Shown here: positions 46,266 through 55,937 of the stretch, piece after piece
Position numbering within the stretch: position 1 is the stretch's first letter
Layout of the letters: every line of letters begins with the position of its first letter
Assembly (NCBI GenBank): GCA_026075535.2
Contig: AP026540.1
Location: forward strand, 1,674,001-1,738,000
DNA: 64,000 bases
DNA from: Tricholoma matsutake
Taxonomy: Eukaryota; Basidiomycota; Agaricomycetes; Agaricales; Tricholomataceae
Direction: 5' to 3'
Program-made: the position numbers and the translations under genes
Notes under the pieces: model-generated
What the model was told of the DNA's origin: nothing
Seen by the model: only the letters and a program-made list of their open reading frames with translations
Databases searched by the model: none

Positions 46266-47254
46266 ATGTCCCCTCCAGCAGTATCTGTGCAGATCAAATT
46301 GGCCGCGATGAGGGCTCAACACAAACAGAGGGAGTGGGCAATGAAGGAGCAGATGGAACGGGAGATGAAGGAGCTGGAGGAAGCAGCAAGGAAGGAGGAA
46401 CGCTGGGCGCAGGAGGCGCAGAAGGCAGCAGAGGAGGCTGCAAAGGCTGAGGAGGCGCATCAGGCAGAGGTGCGGAAAAAGGAGGCATCAGCTGCAAAAC
46501 AAACAGAGAAGAAGCGGGCGGCTGTGGCTGCAGGTTTGGAGGATGATGCTGAGGGGAGCAAGTCCCCCAAGAAAAAGAAAGTTGCCAAGTTGAAGGCATG
46601 AGTGGGGTCAGAGGAGTCGGAGGGTCCAGTGCAGGTGCAGGCCATGTTGCCTTGCAAAAGGTACATACTTGTTTCCCTTTCCAGTCTCTTTTTACTGACA
46701 AGTGGCCTAGGTGCAAATATCAAAAGATTGCTTGTTTCAAGATGGGTGCAAAGGGATGCGTGTGCGACAACTGCACATGCGTCAAACATAAGTGCGAGGA
46801 GGTAGTGTGGGAGGGGCAGGAAGCCCCTGCAGCAAAACCGGCGGGAACGACGGGGGCAACTGGGGAAAACCCGGAAATAATGCAACAAATGATGAAGTTG
46901 ATAAGGAAGGGGTTCGCTGAGGTGGCCACTGCGGTGCGGGAGTCGATGGGGGAGATTTGGGACACTATGGACCCAGAGTGGGTGGAGGAAGAAAGTGCTG
47001 GGGAGGAGAGTGATGAGGGTGACAAAGAGGTGGAGCGGGCAGTGCGAGAGTCCCAGCGGGAAAGACGCGGGATCCGAAAGTCTGGAGATGACTGGGAGGC
47101 CTTCCAGAGATATCTGGAGAAAAGGAGAGCGGATGATGAGGAGGAGAGCGAGAGTGGAGATGAGGAGGGTGGAGAGAAGGATGAGGGTGGAGAAGAGGGC
47201 GAGGTTGGGGGAGAGGGTGACGAAGACAGAGAGGGAGAAGCGGAGGTAGTGTAG
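46266..47254 (+). CDS. opposite-strand coiled-coil / Cys-cluster / acidic protein of gypsy-B
   Basis: Starts ATG 46266, 136 bp inside the 3' LTR, and runs against pol. Exon 1 codes MSPPAVSVQIKLAAMRAQHK, a Glu/Lys/Ala-rich coiled coil to about residue 95, and a basic stretch SPKKKKVAKLKA. TGA (46599-46601, probably from CGA) interrupts it, then the same frame reads VGSEESEGPVQVQAMLPCKR. A short intron, GTACATAC (from about 46660) to an AG near 46700, leads to exon 2: WPRCKYQKIACFKMGAKGCV, CDNCTCVKHKCEEVVWEG, a 100-residue middle and a very acidic C-terminus (DDEEESESGDEEGGEKDEGG). The Cys pattern resembles a binuclear-zinc-like cluster but is not canonical. Stop TAG 47252-47254, about 90 bp from the convergent pol end. 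Structure and position match the gene at 57280-58660. Function unknown; DNA or RNA binding is an inference. Confidence 0.6.
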
Positions 47255-47341
47255 GGATCCGGTCGGATCCAAAAAAAAATCTTTTTTCAATGAATTATGT
47301 TTCTGAGTACAAACCGAGTGAATAAGCAACGTGAATAGCCT

Positions 47342-49618
47342 TTAAGTGGGTAATGGACCGGGTTTTTGCGGGTAGCAGGTGTGAAAATCCGCAAGGAGTT
47401 CTTGGGTGTGCTCAAGTTCCGTAACAGGTAGCCAGGAGGTCTCTTCATCGGTTCCCTGGTAACCTTCCCATCGGACAAGGTAGAGAATCTTGCAGCGACG
47501 TCGGTTGTCAACTTTGGAGTTGAGGACTTCAGCAATCTCATATTCGAGCTCGTCATCAATGGTGATTGGAGGAGGTGGAGGTTGCACTCAATTTGGAATT
47601 GTGTTTGGGGAGTGTTTCTCTAGTTGAGAGACATGGAAAACAGGGTGAATGGCCCGCATGTGATCCGGGAGCTGCAGGGTGACTGAGTGAGTGCCCAGGC
47701 GGGCAATGATTTCAAAGGGGCCATGGTGCTTTTCGGAAAGTTTCTTGGAAGGACGTGTGGTGTGGATATTTTCCACAGTGACATAGGCAGAGTCACCAAT
47801 GTTGAAGTCGGGTGCGGGTGCCCAATGTTTGTCTGCAGGACCTTGATAATGCTCTTGAGCGGCCGCAAGCTGTTTCCGAAGCTCCTGATGAAGGTCGTCT
47901 AAGTCAACGACGAACTCGCGGGCACGCTGTGAAGCTAAGTCGCGTTCTGGAAAAACGGAAATGTTCGGGTGATAGCCTTTGTTGGCAAAGAAAGGGGATA
48001 CGCCTGTAGAGGCGGAAGGAGCATTGTTGTAGGCAAATTTGCCCAAGGGTAAGAGGTGAGACCAGTCGTCCTGCTGATAGTTGCAGAAGATCCGGAGGTA
48101 CTACTCCAAGGTCTGATTAAGCTGTTCTGTCTGACCATCACCTTGTGGGTGATAACCAGAAGTGAAGTGGATCCGCATGTCGAGTGCTTTTCCGAGGGAG
48201 CGGAAGAAATGGGAGACAAACTCGGATCCCCGGTCGCAAGTGACGTGCAACGGAACGCCATGCTTGGAGAAGACGTGGAGGACAAACAGGTTGGCTAGTT
48301 CTTGGGCTGTGATTTCATTGACAGTTGGGATGAAGATGCCTTGCTTGGTGAGGCGGTCAACGATGACCAGGATAGTGGTGTGACTGTTGGAGTCGGGTAG
48401 TTGTTCAATGAAGTCCATGGAGATGGAGTTCCAAGGTTGTTCCGGAACTGGAAGTTGCTTTAGGAACCCGTAGGGCTTGTGTTGAGGCGATTTGGATTGT
48501 TTGCAAGTGGTACAGGATTTGCAGAATTCCTGCACAAAGGTGCGGAGGTTTGGCCAGACATATTCCCGGCAGACAAGCTGCTGGGTTTTGTTTTGTCTGA
48601 AGTGGCCAGAGAGGATGTGATCGTGTTTGTACTGAAGGACCTTGAGGCGAAGATCCGTGATGTCCAGAACATAAATCCGGTCGAAGTGGCGGAGAAGACC
48701 TGCCTCGTCTATGGTCCAGTTGGGGTCAACAGGTGTTGGAAGATGTGTGGATGATAAAGGGTCAAGGGGTAGGGAGGTGCGGATGTCGTGGTGAAGTTTC
48801 TCAATATCCATGATTACTGCCTGTCGAAGGACGGGTGTGGCAAAATAGGTGGTGTGGAGGGAAGAGGTGAGCTGTTCCTGTGTGAATACAGGTCAGAAGT
48901 TGGTTGGGTTTACGGAGGCGAAGTCGCTATTTCCCCCTTTGCGGTAGACGTCCCAACATCTAGTGAGTGCGTCTGGCTTGGCCCCTAGTTTCCTGGGGCG
49001 GAAGCGGATGACGAGATTGAACTGGGAAAGGTACTCAGACCAATGGGCCTGGCGGTGGGTGAGCAACTTGGTAGTGCTGAAGTACTCAAGATTTTTGTGG
49101 TCGGTGACCACATCAACCGGGTTTGCGGAACCCTCAAAATACTGCTGCCAGTGTTTGAAAGCTTCGAAAATGGCCAAGAGTTCCTTATCATGGGTGTCGT
49201 AATTTAGTTCAGTGGGATTGAAGGAGCGGGAATGAAAAGTGACTGGATGGATTTCTCCATCCGCAGTGTAAACCGAAAGGATAGCTGCTAGGGCATAGTC
49301 GGAAGCATCAGTTTCAAGTACCATCTGTGAGTCAGGTACCCATTGTGTTAAGATGGGGGCATGGGTGAATTCTTGTTTGAGCTTTTCAAAAGCGTCGCGG
49401 CACTTCTTGTTGAAGTCCCATGGTGCGGATTTCCACATCAAGCAGGTGAGTGGGATGACAATGTCTGAATAGCTGTTAATGAAGCAGCAGTAAAAGTTGC
49501 AAAAGCCTAAGAAGGATTGAATGTCCTTAACTTTCCTAGGCTCGGGCCAGTCAAGCACAGTTTTGACTTTATCGGATGTGGTCGAGGTATACAATGACAC
49601 AAACATCCAGCATGTCAC
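47342..49618 (-). pseudogene. pol: gypsy-B pol, RNase H-integrase-chromodomain part
   Basis: One frame with stops TGA 48895-48893 (NPTNF-stop-PVFTQEQL), TAG 48103-48101 (NQTLE-stop-YLR) and TGA 47590-47588. RNase H: LETDASDYALAAILS, THDKELLAIFEAFKHWQQYF, VTDHKNLEYF. Integrase: zinc finger with HDHILSGHF and CKSCTTC, then SMDFIEQLP, VTCDRGSEFVSHFF and YHPQGDGQTEQLNQ, with D, D and E intact. HGPFEIIARLGTHSVTLQLP and IHPVFHVSQLEKH follow, then the chromodomain YEIAEVLNSKVDNRRRCKIL, YLVRWEGYQGTDEETSWLP. This frame follows the RT frame after a deletion. The first stop again fits CGA (Arg) to TGA. Confidence 0.92.
48928..48939 (-). promoter_or_regulatory. internal copy of the gypsy-B polypurine tract
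   Basis: AAGGGGGAAATA on the minus strand, identical to the 3' tract, at the RNase H-integrase junction (coding KGGNS). A possible central plus-strand primer; see findings. Confidence 0.4.
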
Positions 49619-50860
49619 TGAAGATGTTGTTCATAAATTGCTGGAAAGCTGCAGGTGCATTAGTGAGCCCAAAGGGGACCACCAACCACTCGAAGGATCC
49701 GTAGTGGGTGCAGAAAGTAGTTTTCCACTCATCACCATCAGCGATGCGGACTAGGTGATAAGTGTGCTGCAAGTCTATTTTGGTGAACAAGCGGGCTTTG
49801 CGGGGAGAGTCAAGTAGGTTGGAAATGAGAGGAAGTGGGTAGCGGTCTTTCTTTGTAAGACGGTTAAGTCCTCGGTAGTCAACACAAAGTTGGAGACTAC
49901 CATCCTTCTTCTTGACAAAGAGAATAGAGGCGCCATGTGGCAACTTGGATGGGCGGATGAAACCTGAGCGGACATTTTTGTCAATAAAGACTCGTAAGGC
50001 TTCTAATTCAGAGGGGGAGAGAGAATACATTTGGCCTGGAGGCGGAGGAGTATTGTCTTCTGTCTCTATCTTGAGGTCATAAGACTGATGCGGAGGAAGG
50101 GTATCTGCTTTAGTCTTATTAAAGACATCAGCAAATTCGTGATACTCAGGCGGAATCTTGGAAAGGTCAGAAGAGTTAGCAGAATGGGCGGAGTGGGTGG
50201 ATAACCCTTCTGGAGCGAAGGTCATCTGAAAAGCTACTGCCCCAGGAAGTTTGCTAGCATGCGCATAAGCGGCAGCATTGATGAAGGAGATGTCAGGAGG
50301 TGTAAACTTAGGAGGAATGGGGGGTTTGGAAAATGCGGAAGAGTCGAGGATTTCTACCGGAAGATTCGGGGACAAAGGTGACATCAGGGGTGCTGGACCT
50401 CTATGATCTGCAGAGTGGAAAGCGAGTTGGCTTGAAGACCAGTCAATCAATGGATTGTATTGCTTCAGCCAGTTATGACCGAGTACGGTGGAACAGGAAG
50501 AGTCGAGCGAGGTTACATAAAATGACAAATTGAATACTTCACCGGCAGGGAAGGTGACTGGAAGTTTGACGATCTGAGTTATGGTGGAGTTGCAAGTTCC
50601 ATCAAAGAGTCGTAAACCGATCGGGTTAATGGATTCCGTGCTGAGTTGGTTATTCAACACGAAAGAGGAGTCAAGGAAGCAGTGGGAGGAGCCAGAGTCA
50701 ATAAGGGTTCGGAAAGGGGCAGAAGATTCGGAGAAGGTTAAAAGAATGGTTAAGGAGTCAGGGTCGGAAAGAGCGGATGCGTTGAGACGAACGTAGGCAG
50801 CCAAGTGGGTAAGGTCAACGCAACCCCCAGCCCCAATGGCTGTATCCTGAGGGTTGTGGA
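49569..50860 (-). pseudogene. pol: gypsy-B protease-RT, RT truncated at YLDD
   Basis: The frame is -1 relative to the gag end and opens upstream of 50804. Protease: FRTLIDSGSSHCFLDSSFVL, then STVLGHNWL. The linker contains [95 protein letters not shown] and then VIVYLDHIR at 49569, where YLDDI is expected. The roughly 50-60 residues that normally follow YLDD are absent; the next pol frame starts at the conserved SDKVKTVLDWPEPRKVKDIQ. This copy therefore cannot make active RT. Confidence 0.9.
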
Positions 50861-50870
50861 CTATTTTTCC
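50861..50870 (-). promoter_or_regulatory. possible -1 frameshift site at the gag stop
   Basis: GGAAAAATAG: the gag frame reads GAA AAA TAG while the pol frame reads GGA AAA ATA. Pol is in the -1 frame and open on both sides of this point. The heptamer is not a textbook X-XXY-YYZ, so the site is tentative. Confidence 0.35.
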
Positions 50871-52241
50871 GAGTCCATAGTCTCGGGAATGACAGTGGAT
50901 GCATGGGCTTTTGCAGCTTTGGATTTCGGGCAGTTTCCTGCTATGTGCCCTTCCTCACTGCAGTAGAGACAAAGTCGTTCTCTCATGCGATGTTCTTGTT
51001 CCTCCCCAGTAAGCTTGCCGTTCTTCCCCAACTTATCAGAGATGGATGACTTGGGCTTGTCCCGGGAAGTGTTCTTTGTCATGGAAGACTGCTGATTGGA
51101 GGTGTTACCATGGGCGGAGTTTGAAGATGCTTGGTTTGTCAATGGGGAAGGGCTTTTTGAAGAGTCCTCCCGACTAGAGTTAGTGATGTTACTGGAATTC
51201 TTTGTTTTGAAACAGGATTCGTCTTCTTGCATCATCGCTGTCCTGCGCTTTCAAGCGCAGTTCTGTGAGAGTATTGGGTTTACCACCCCAGAGAACTTCT
51301 ATGCGAAGCTGGAGCAGAAGACCACAGAAATAGTGGTCGCGAAGGGCTGCTTCATTCCAGTTGACCCTAGAAGCTAATTCCCAGAAGTCAATGTTATATT
51401 TCGTGATACGACCACCTTTCTTCATTGCTAAATCAGAGAGAGCTTTTTCCGCATCTCCAACCAGGTCATGCGGACCAAAGTTGCTTTCCAGTTCAGCGAG
51501 GAAAGCTTCATAGTTCCACATCCAGTGTGCGGAATCTGTTGGGTCATTCAGACCAGGCTCAAACCAACTGAGAGCTGATCCCTTAAGATAAGAAAGGATG
51601 AATATGATCTTTTTCTCATCAGAGGAAAATATGTGTGGACGGTCGCAGAAATGAAGATTGCAGGAGACTAAGAAGTCTCTAAGTTTCTTCGGATTGGCAC
51701 CGTCGAAAGTGTCGGGGTCGCAAACTTTGATTTTTTCAGTCTTGGGTGTGTTATTCTGGCGAAGGGTGCGGATACTCTCTGAGAGGTTGTAAAGGACATC
51801 TATGAACCTCTCCCCTGGGTCAGGGTTTTCCCCCGTGGGAGGTTGATCCTCAGGATCATTGGGATCAGGGTCACCCCCAGGGCCGTCAGGACCACTAGGG
51901 TCGTCGGGTCCACCAGGGGGTCCATCCTCTAGACCAGGATCTTCCAACCCGAAGGGTTCAGGCTGGTTGATGCCTCCTACGTACTCAAGGGGAGTTCTTG
52001 ATCGAAAACCTTCTGGGTTGCTGGAAGGTTGCGGGGCACGGGTGGACATGAGGTTGGCACTGATTGAGGGAGCTCCTGAGCCAATTTGTCGAAAGATGTT
52101 TGAGGGTCTGGAAGACACTCCAAAAGTAGTGGCGGGTCGAGGGTCAGAAAGGGTGGATTGCTGGATTGCAGAGATCCCTGGAATAGTACTGGCGCATTGG
52201 GAGTTTCTTGTTGTGCGCTGGCGGGTCTCAGTAGGGGTCAT
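50861..52241 (-). pseudogene. gag: gypsy-B gag with one frameshift
   Basis: ATG 52241 lies only 40 bases inside the 5' LTR. The N-terminus is Ser/Thr-rich, followed by a Gly/Pro/Asp-rich stretch, then the capsid-like region KVCDPDTFDGANPKKLRDFL, SYLKGSALSWFEPGL, ELESNFGPHDLVGDAEKALS, LRLKAQDSDDA. Here (about 51224) a one-base shift moves the frame to QEDESCFKTKNSSN and on to a zinc knuckle CLYCSEEGHIAGNCP (C-X2-C-X4-H-X4-C), ending at TAG 50863-50861. Confidence 0.9.
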
Positions 52242-52268
52242 AGAGAGGAAATGGATGAGTGAAGTGTG

Positions 52269-52279
52269 AGTTCGTATAT
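52269..52279 (-). promoter_or_regulatory. gypsy-B primer site, self-priming type
   Basis: The minus strand has ATATACGAACT three bases inside the 5' LTR and no TGG start. The LTRs carry its complement on the element strand at 52661-52651 (AGTTCATATAT) and 45802-45792 (AGTTTGTATAT). Each has one CpG-type change from AGTTCGTATAT. A TATA-like TATTTAAG lies about 35 bases upstream of that point. Confidence 0.6.
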
Positions 52280-52281
52280 AC

Positions 52282-52988
52282 TGTTAAGAACTGATCCTAG
52301 AGGCCGCTTTGGAATCCGTCCGGACACTGCGGGTGATGATAGCGGGAGACTGTTGGGTTGATGCAGATTCTGCGGGAGGGGGAATGGAAAGGACTTGGCT
52401 TCAGCTTGTAAGAAGCTGTGCCCTTCACCTCGTCTGGTGTCCTAATTTCAAGTTGAGGGTTTAGAGGTAGGAGCAGGAAAGTGCAGGTAAACACGGGGAG
52501 GAGTATGGAGGGACTTAGGTTGAGTTCAGATGAGACTAGAACTTCAGAGGGAGACTAGAGGTTGAGTTGAATGTAGTTCAGACTCTTAGAGGACAGGGGT
52601 TGGAGTAGAAGGAGGTTTTAGATAGGCAGGGTAAAGTCGAGTCTATGTTGATATATGAACTGAGGAATACAAGGTGAAACTAACTAAGCTTAAATACTGT
52701 AGTCCGGAATAATGCAGAACAGGAATGAAGACTGCGGCAGTGTCTTGACTGCATAGATAAATTACCTACGGGAGCCACACAGGAATCCATAGTTGAATTT
52801 GCAATAGAGATGGCAGCCTTGGAAAGGCAGCCATGGATGCTGTACAAGGCAGCCTGATGCACAGCAGCGTGGGCAGTGCAAGGCAGCCAGGAACAAAATC
52901 GGGAGGCGTAGACAAAAGTCATGTTCAACATGCGGGAAAAGAGTCGGATGGATGCGGGTTCCGATCAGGTGAGGAACAGTTCTTGACA
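52282..52988 (-). repeat. 5' LTR of gypsy-B
   Basis: 707 bp, same termini as the 3' LTR, followed by CTATC on the outer side. Confidence 0.95.
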
Positions 52989-54583
52989 CTATCGCTGCGA
53001 TAAGATCCGGGTTCAGTGCAAGTTGGGGTGGTGCTGATGCCTGTGAACATGGATCTGTAGTAGAGAGATCAGCCTTTGCATCCCAGTCGGGCATAAATAC
53101 ATTGTGGGCACCATGATGGTATAACTGTGCTGTTGCGAGAGAGCCACCCTGGGCACGTGATGATGCAGGGATAGGAGGGTCGAGAGCAGAAGCGCCCACC
53201 TCTACGTGTTGTGCTACTATATGTGAACTATGCAATGCTGAATTATGCGTGCGAAAATATGCTTGCGTAGGTATGTGCGATTGCGGGTCAACGTGCAGGT
53301 TTTGCAATCCTGACTATATGCATGTCAAGTGCAGTAAATACGGAGTCAAATGCATTATGAACAAGATGCAACTGAGCATGTGCTTGCATGGCCATCTGCG
53401 GGCCCGCCTGAGTGCGGAATGGTGCATTAATAAGTGGTGAATGATGCTGCTTGAAAGGGCTATTGGGAGGACTATGCGGTCTTTGCTGTGGTGCATAAAG
53501 AAAAGTGCCTGGAGGCTCGCACGCAGCGCTTATATGCTCATTAAAAAGCTTCCTACCAGCACTCAGTTTTGCCATGCCTAAACGCCGAGATTCAGGCAAA
53601 TGGACTTTGTACATTATCCCACCAACCACCTAGGCTGAGACGAAGCCTGGGGCATGAAAATCATCTGCTACTGGAACCAAGCCCTCTGCAGCCAACTACG
53701 CCTTGTTGGCATCCTGTGTGTAAAAGGTATCTGAACGCTTTCTCGCTGGAGATGGCATATGAACATTGATAGTGCTAGAGTGCTGGAGGAGAGGATCATG
53801 AGAAATTGGACTAGAGCTGTGTGGTGTGTTTTGGTCAATTGGCATAGGTGAGGTAGGATCATGAGCTCCATCCAGAATGGCCGCCTTGAGATCAAGTGGC
53901 CTTTGTGATGGCCCACCCTGCGAGTGTCCTTGCCAAGCATCAAGCAAACCATCACTCCCGGGCTCCACAAAATGGGTAGGTGAGAAATCCACTGCGGATG
54001 CCAGGTGCAAAGGGTTGTGGACCCGCTCCAGAGTGCCAGGCGCCTCACTAGTTGCTGATTGCTTGCGTCCCTTTATAGCTGCCATGCCGACCGTCGAACC
54101 CGCCCAAGGTGAGCTGATGTCCCAAGAGCCACCAACATTCTCAGATGAGCCTGTTGATCTGCCCAACTGCCCAGGAATCTTGCTGGCCTCCTCAGCCACA
54201 GGTTGTAGGACCTGGTACTGGTAGCCTATGGAAGGTTTCATGCCGGGGGGTGCCTTGATGAGTAATGGCACCTCCATGGGCTCCTGAACATATTTGGACC
54301 TTGCCAGTGCGACACACAATGATTGACAAACATCCGTCAAAAATTGGGCTGCCCCAGCCGGGACCTTAACCCGCTGGCCTGACCTCTTTGTAGCACCTTT
54401 CTCCACCTCAGCAGCTGCCAACTCGAGAGCATCAGAGAGGGGTTCAGACCCGTGACCGCTCTCAGAACTATTTGCCATTGTCCCTGACTGCGAGAACTGA
54501 GCCATTGCCCCTGCTCCTTGTCCTTCTATGCTAGCTGACATGATTTGAGAACAAAAGAAATGGTGTTGCAATCGATGCAACAA
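52989..54583 (-). pseudogene. N-terminal part of an unknown ORF split by gypsy-B
   Basis: The minus-strand frame from about 54583 (ATG 54541, SASIEGQGAGAMAQFSQSGT) reads KRSGQRVKVPAGAAQFLTDV, CQSLCVALARSKYV, EVPLLIKAPPGMKPSIGYQY and a long Ser/Pro/His-rich region. It has TAG 53698-53696 (NKA-stop-LAAEGLVP) and another TAG near 53637. It then continues LPESRRLGMAKLSAGRKLFN and AMQAHAQLHLVHNAFDSVF to 53288. A frameshift near 53300 leads to QNLHVDPQSHIPTQAYFRTH and the run into gypsy-B at 52993. It lies downstream of, and on the same strand as, the tyrosine recombinase. Not recognised; a structural protein of a mobile element is possible. Confidence 0.5.
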
Positions 54584-54996
54584 GTGAGAACGTAAGGAGC
54601 AAGAATCTGGTAACCTGGAGCAGTGGAACCAAAAGGTGAAGAAACAACACCATCACATGATCTCGATGCATCATCATTCCATCCGTGCAAAACACCGGTA
54701 CACTGCACTCATGCCTCGCTCATCTACCTCCACTTTTGCTACTGGTCGAAATAGCTGATTGCCTAGAGATATGCTCATAGAGTTTTGTACAAATCTAATC
54801 TAAGTATACATGCTAATATTTCTGGGAGTGGAAGCAACTGGCCGGAATCTGAAAAACAAGAACCTATTGGAAGACCTCCTCCTGGATTCCAACCCAATCG
54901 AAATGGGGTGAGCTGAGATATGACTACAGTAACCCATATGAGAAGCAAGCCTAAGGCACATCATAGTCATGATGAAGACTCACCTGTGGATGCCCA

Positions 54997-55937
54997 TCAA
55001 GCCTTGGGGAGGCTTCTCATCTGCGGATGCTGTGGTTGCAAACTGATAGGGAGCATCTCGATGTGCATGGCACCTAGATAGTCCAGACAACGCCAATATT
55101 CCAAAAAGGCCTGCGAACGCCAATGGCCAAACTTCTTAACCATATCTGGTGGCACTCCTGCAACGAGGTAGAAGGTTGTTCCTCCAATATGAAAGCAGTG
55201 CCCTGTGATGTGGGGGTATCCCTTGTTCATCGCATGAAGACTTCTATTGACTTGCCAAATAAATGTGGACCTAGTGAGCGTGATTACTTTATCGTGCGAG
55301 GATGATTAATGTCAAGCCTGTTCTTGATAAAATGCTTGTGAATTGCGTGAATAGGATCCAGCAGGGCCTCTTGGCAAGGGATCCAAATGTCGTCGCCTCG
55401 AGCCTTCTGTGCTTTTGACCAAGGGAGGTGAAGGCCGCAGGCGCCATTCTCTGCAGTAGATTGTGCGATGCTAGAAAAGGTGGCATGGCACAGTGGATCA
55501 AATTTCTGGAGGTCCTGAGTTGGTGGTAGGAGCTCCCCGCTGCGAATCTGGGAGAAAAATGAGAGGAAACATATGGCTCGGATACAAATGTCCAGTCCAG
55601 AAGATCTGCTGAGGCCCCGGTTAAGATCCCGAAGGATGGAAATAGTGATGGCCGGCCTCTTGCCACAGTATGAAGATGTGGGCCTGAGCTCCTCCACACC
55701 CTTTAAGACCCGACGCAGTTGCTCTCCACCCTGCCACACCAGTCCTTGCTTCTCATGCTCCTTCTTTATAGCTGATATCTTCGCACCGACCATCTTTCCT
55801 GCAAAACACCTGGCATAGGATGACACCCACACTATGAGAAGGTCCTCCCTAGCTGGAAAAACATCATCATCGTGGATGTTGAGGGCCTTGCAGAAACATA
55901 GGAATTCACATAACCTGCTCGCATCTTTGGATTGTGT
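54997..55937 (-). pseudogene. tyrosine recombinase (DNA breaking-rejoining enzyme), N-terminus lost
   Basis: The minus strand from the gypsy-A2 edge reads STQSKDASRLCEFLCFCKAL (core-binding part), SSYARCFAGKMVGAKISAIK, HEKQGLVWQGGEQLRR, then the catalytic domain: SQIRSGELLPPTQ (first catalytic Arg), HLPWSKAQKARGDDIWIPCQ, DPIHAIHKHFIKNRLD. After TAA (55286-55284) and a frameshift comes GYPHITGHCFHIGGTTFYLV, VPPDMVKKFGHWRSQAFLEY with the likely nucleophile Tyr. The box usually read HCFRIGG has His for the second catalytic Arg. Such proteins belong to Crypton- or DIRS-like elements of Agaricomycetes; no RT was found nearby, so the class is open. Inactive: stop, frameshift, lost Arg and loss of the N-terminus to gypsy-A2. 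Confidence 0.8.

Larger units (their letters stand above)
45423..52988 (-). mobile_element. complete Ty3/gypsy element with chromodomain (gypsy-B)
   Basis: 7566 bp between perfect duplicates CTATC (45418-45422, 52989-52993), with two 707-bp LTRs. On the minus strand: 5' LTR, primer site, gag, pol in a -1 frame, chromodomain, an opposite-strand gene, purine tract AAGGGGGAAATAC, 3' LTR. Gag has a frameshift and pol has nonsense mutations and an RT deletion, so the copy is defective. Confidence 0.95.

Noticed and set aside
46294..47329. Minus-strand ORFs opposite the gypsy-B accessory gene
   Set aside because: Leu/Pro/Ser-rich shadows of the coiled-coil and acidic coding sequence.
54997..55937. 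Starship captain (DUF3435) recombinase
   Set aside because: Starships are known from Pezizomycotina; motifs here (GHCF-IGGTTFYL, KKFG-WRSQAFLEYW) are of the Agaricomycete breaking-rejoining type, and no Starship-style cargo layout is seen.
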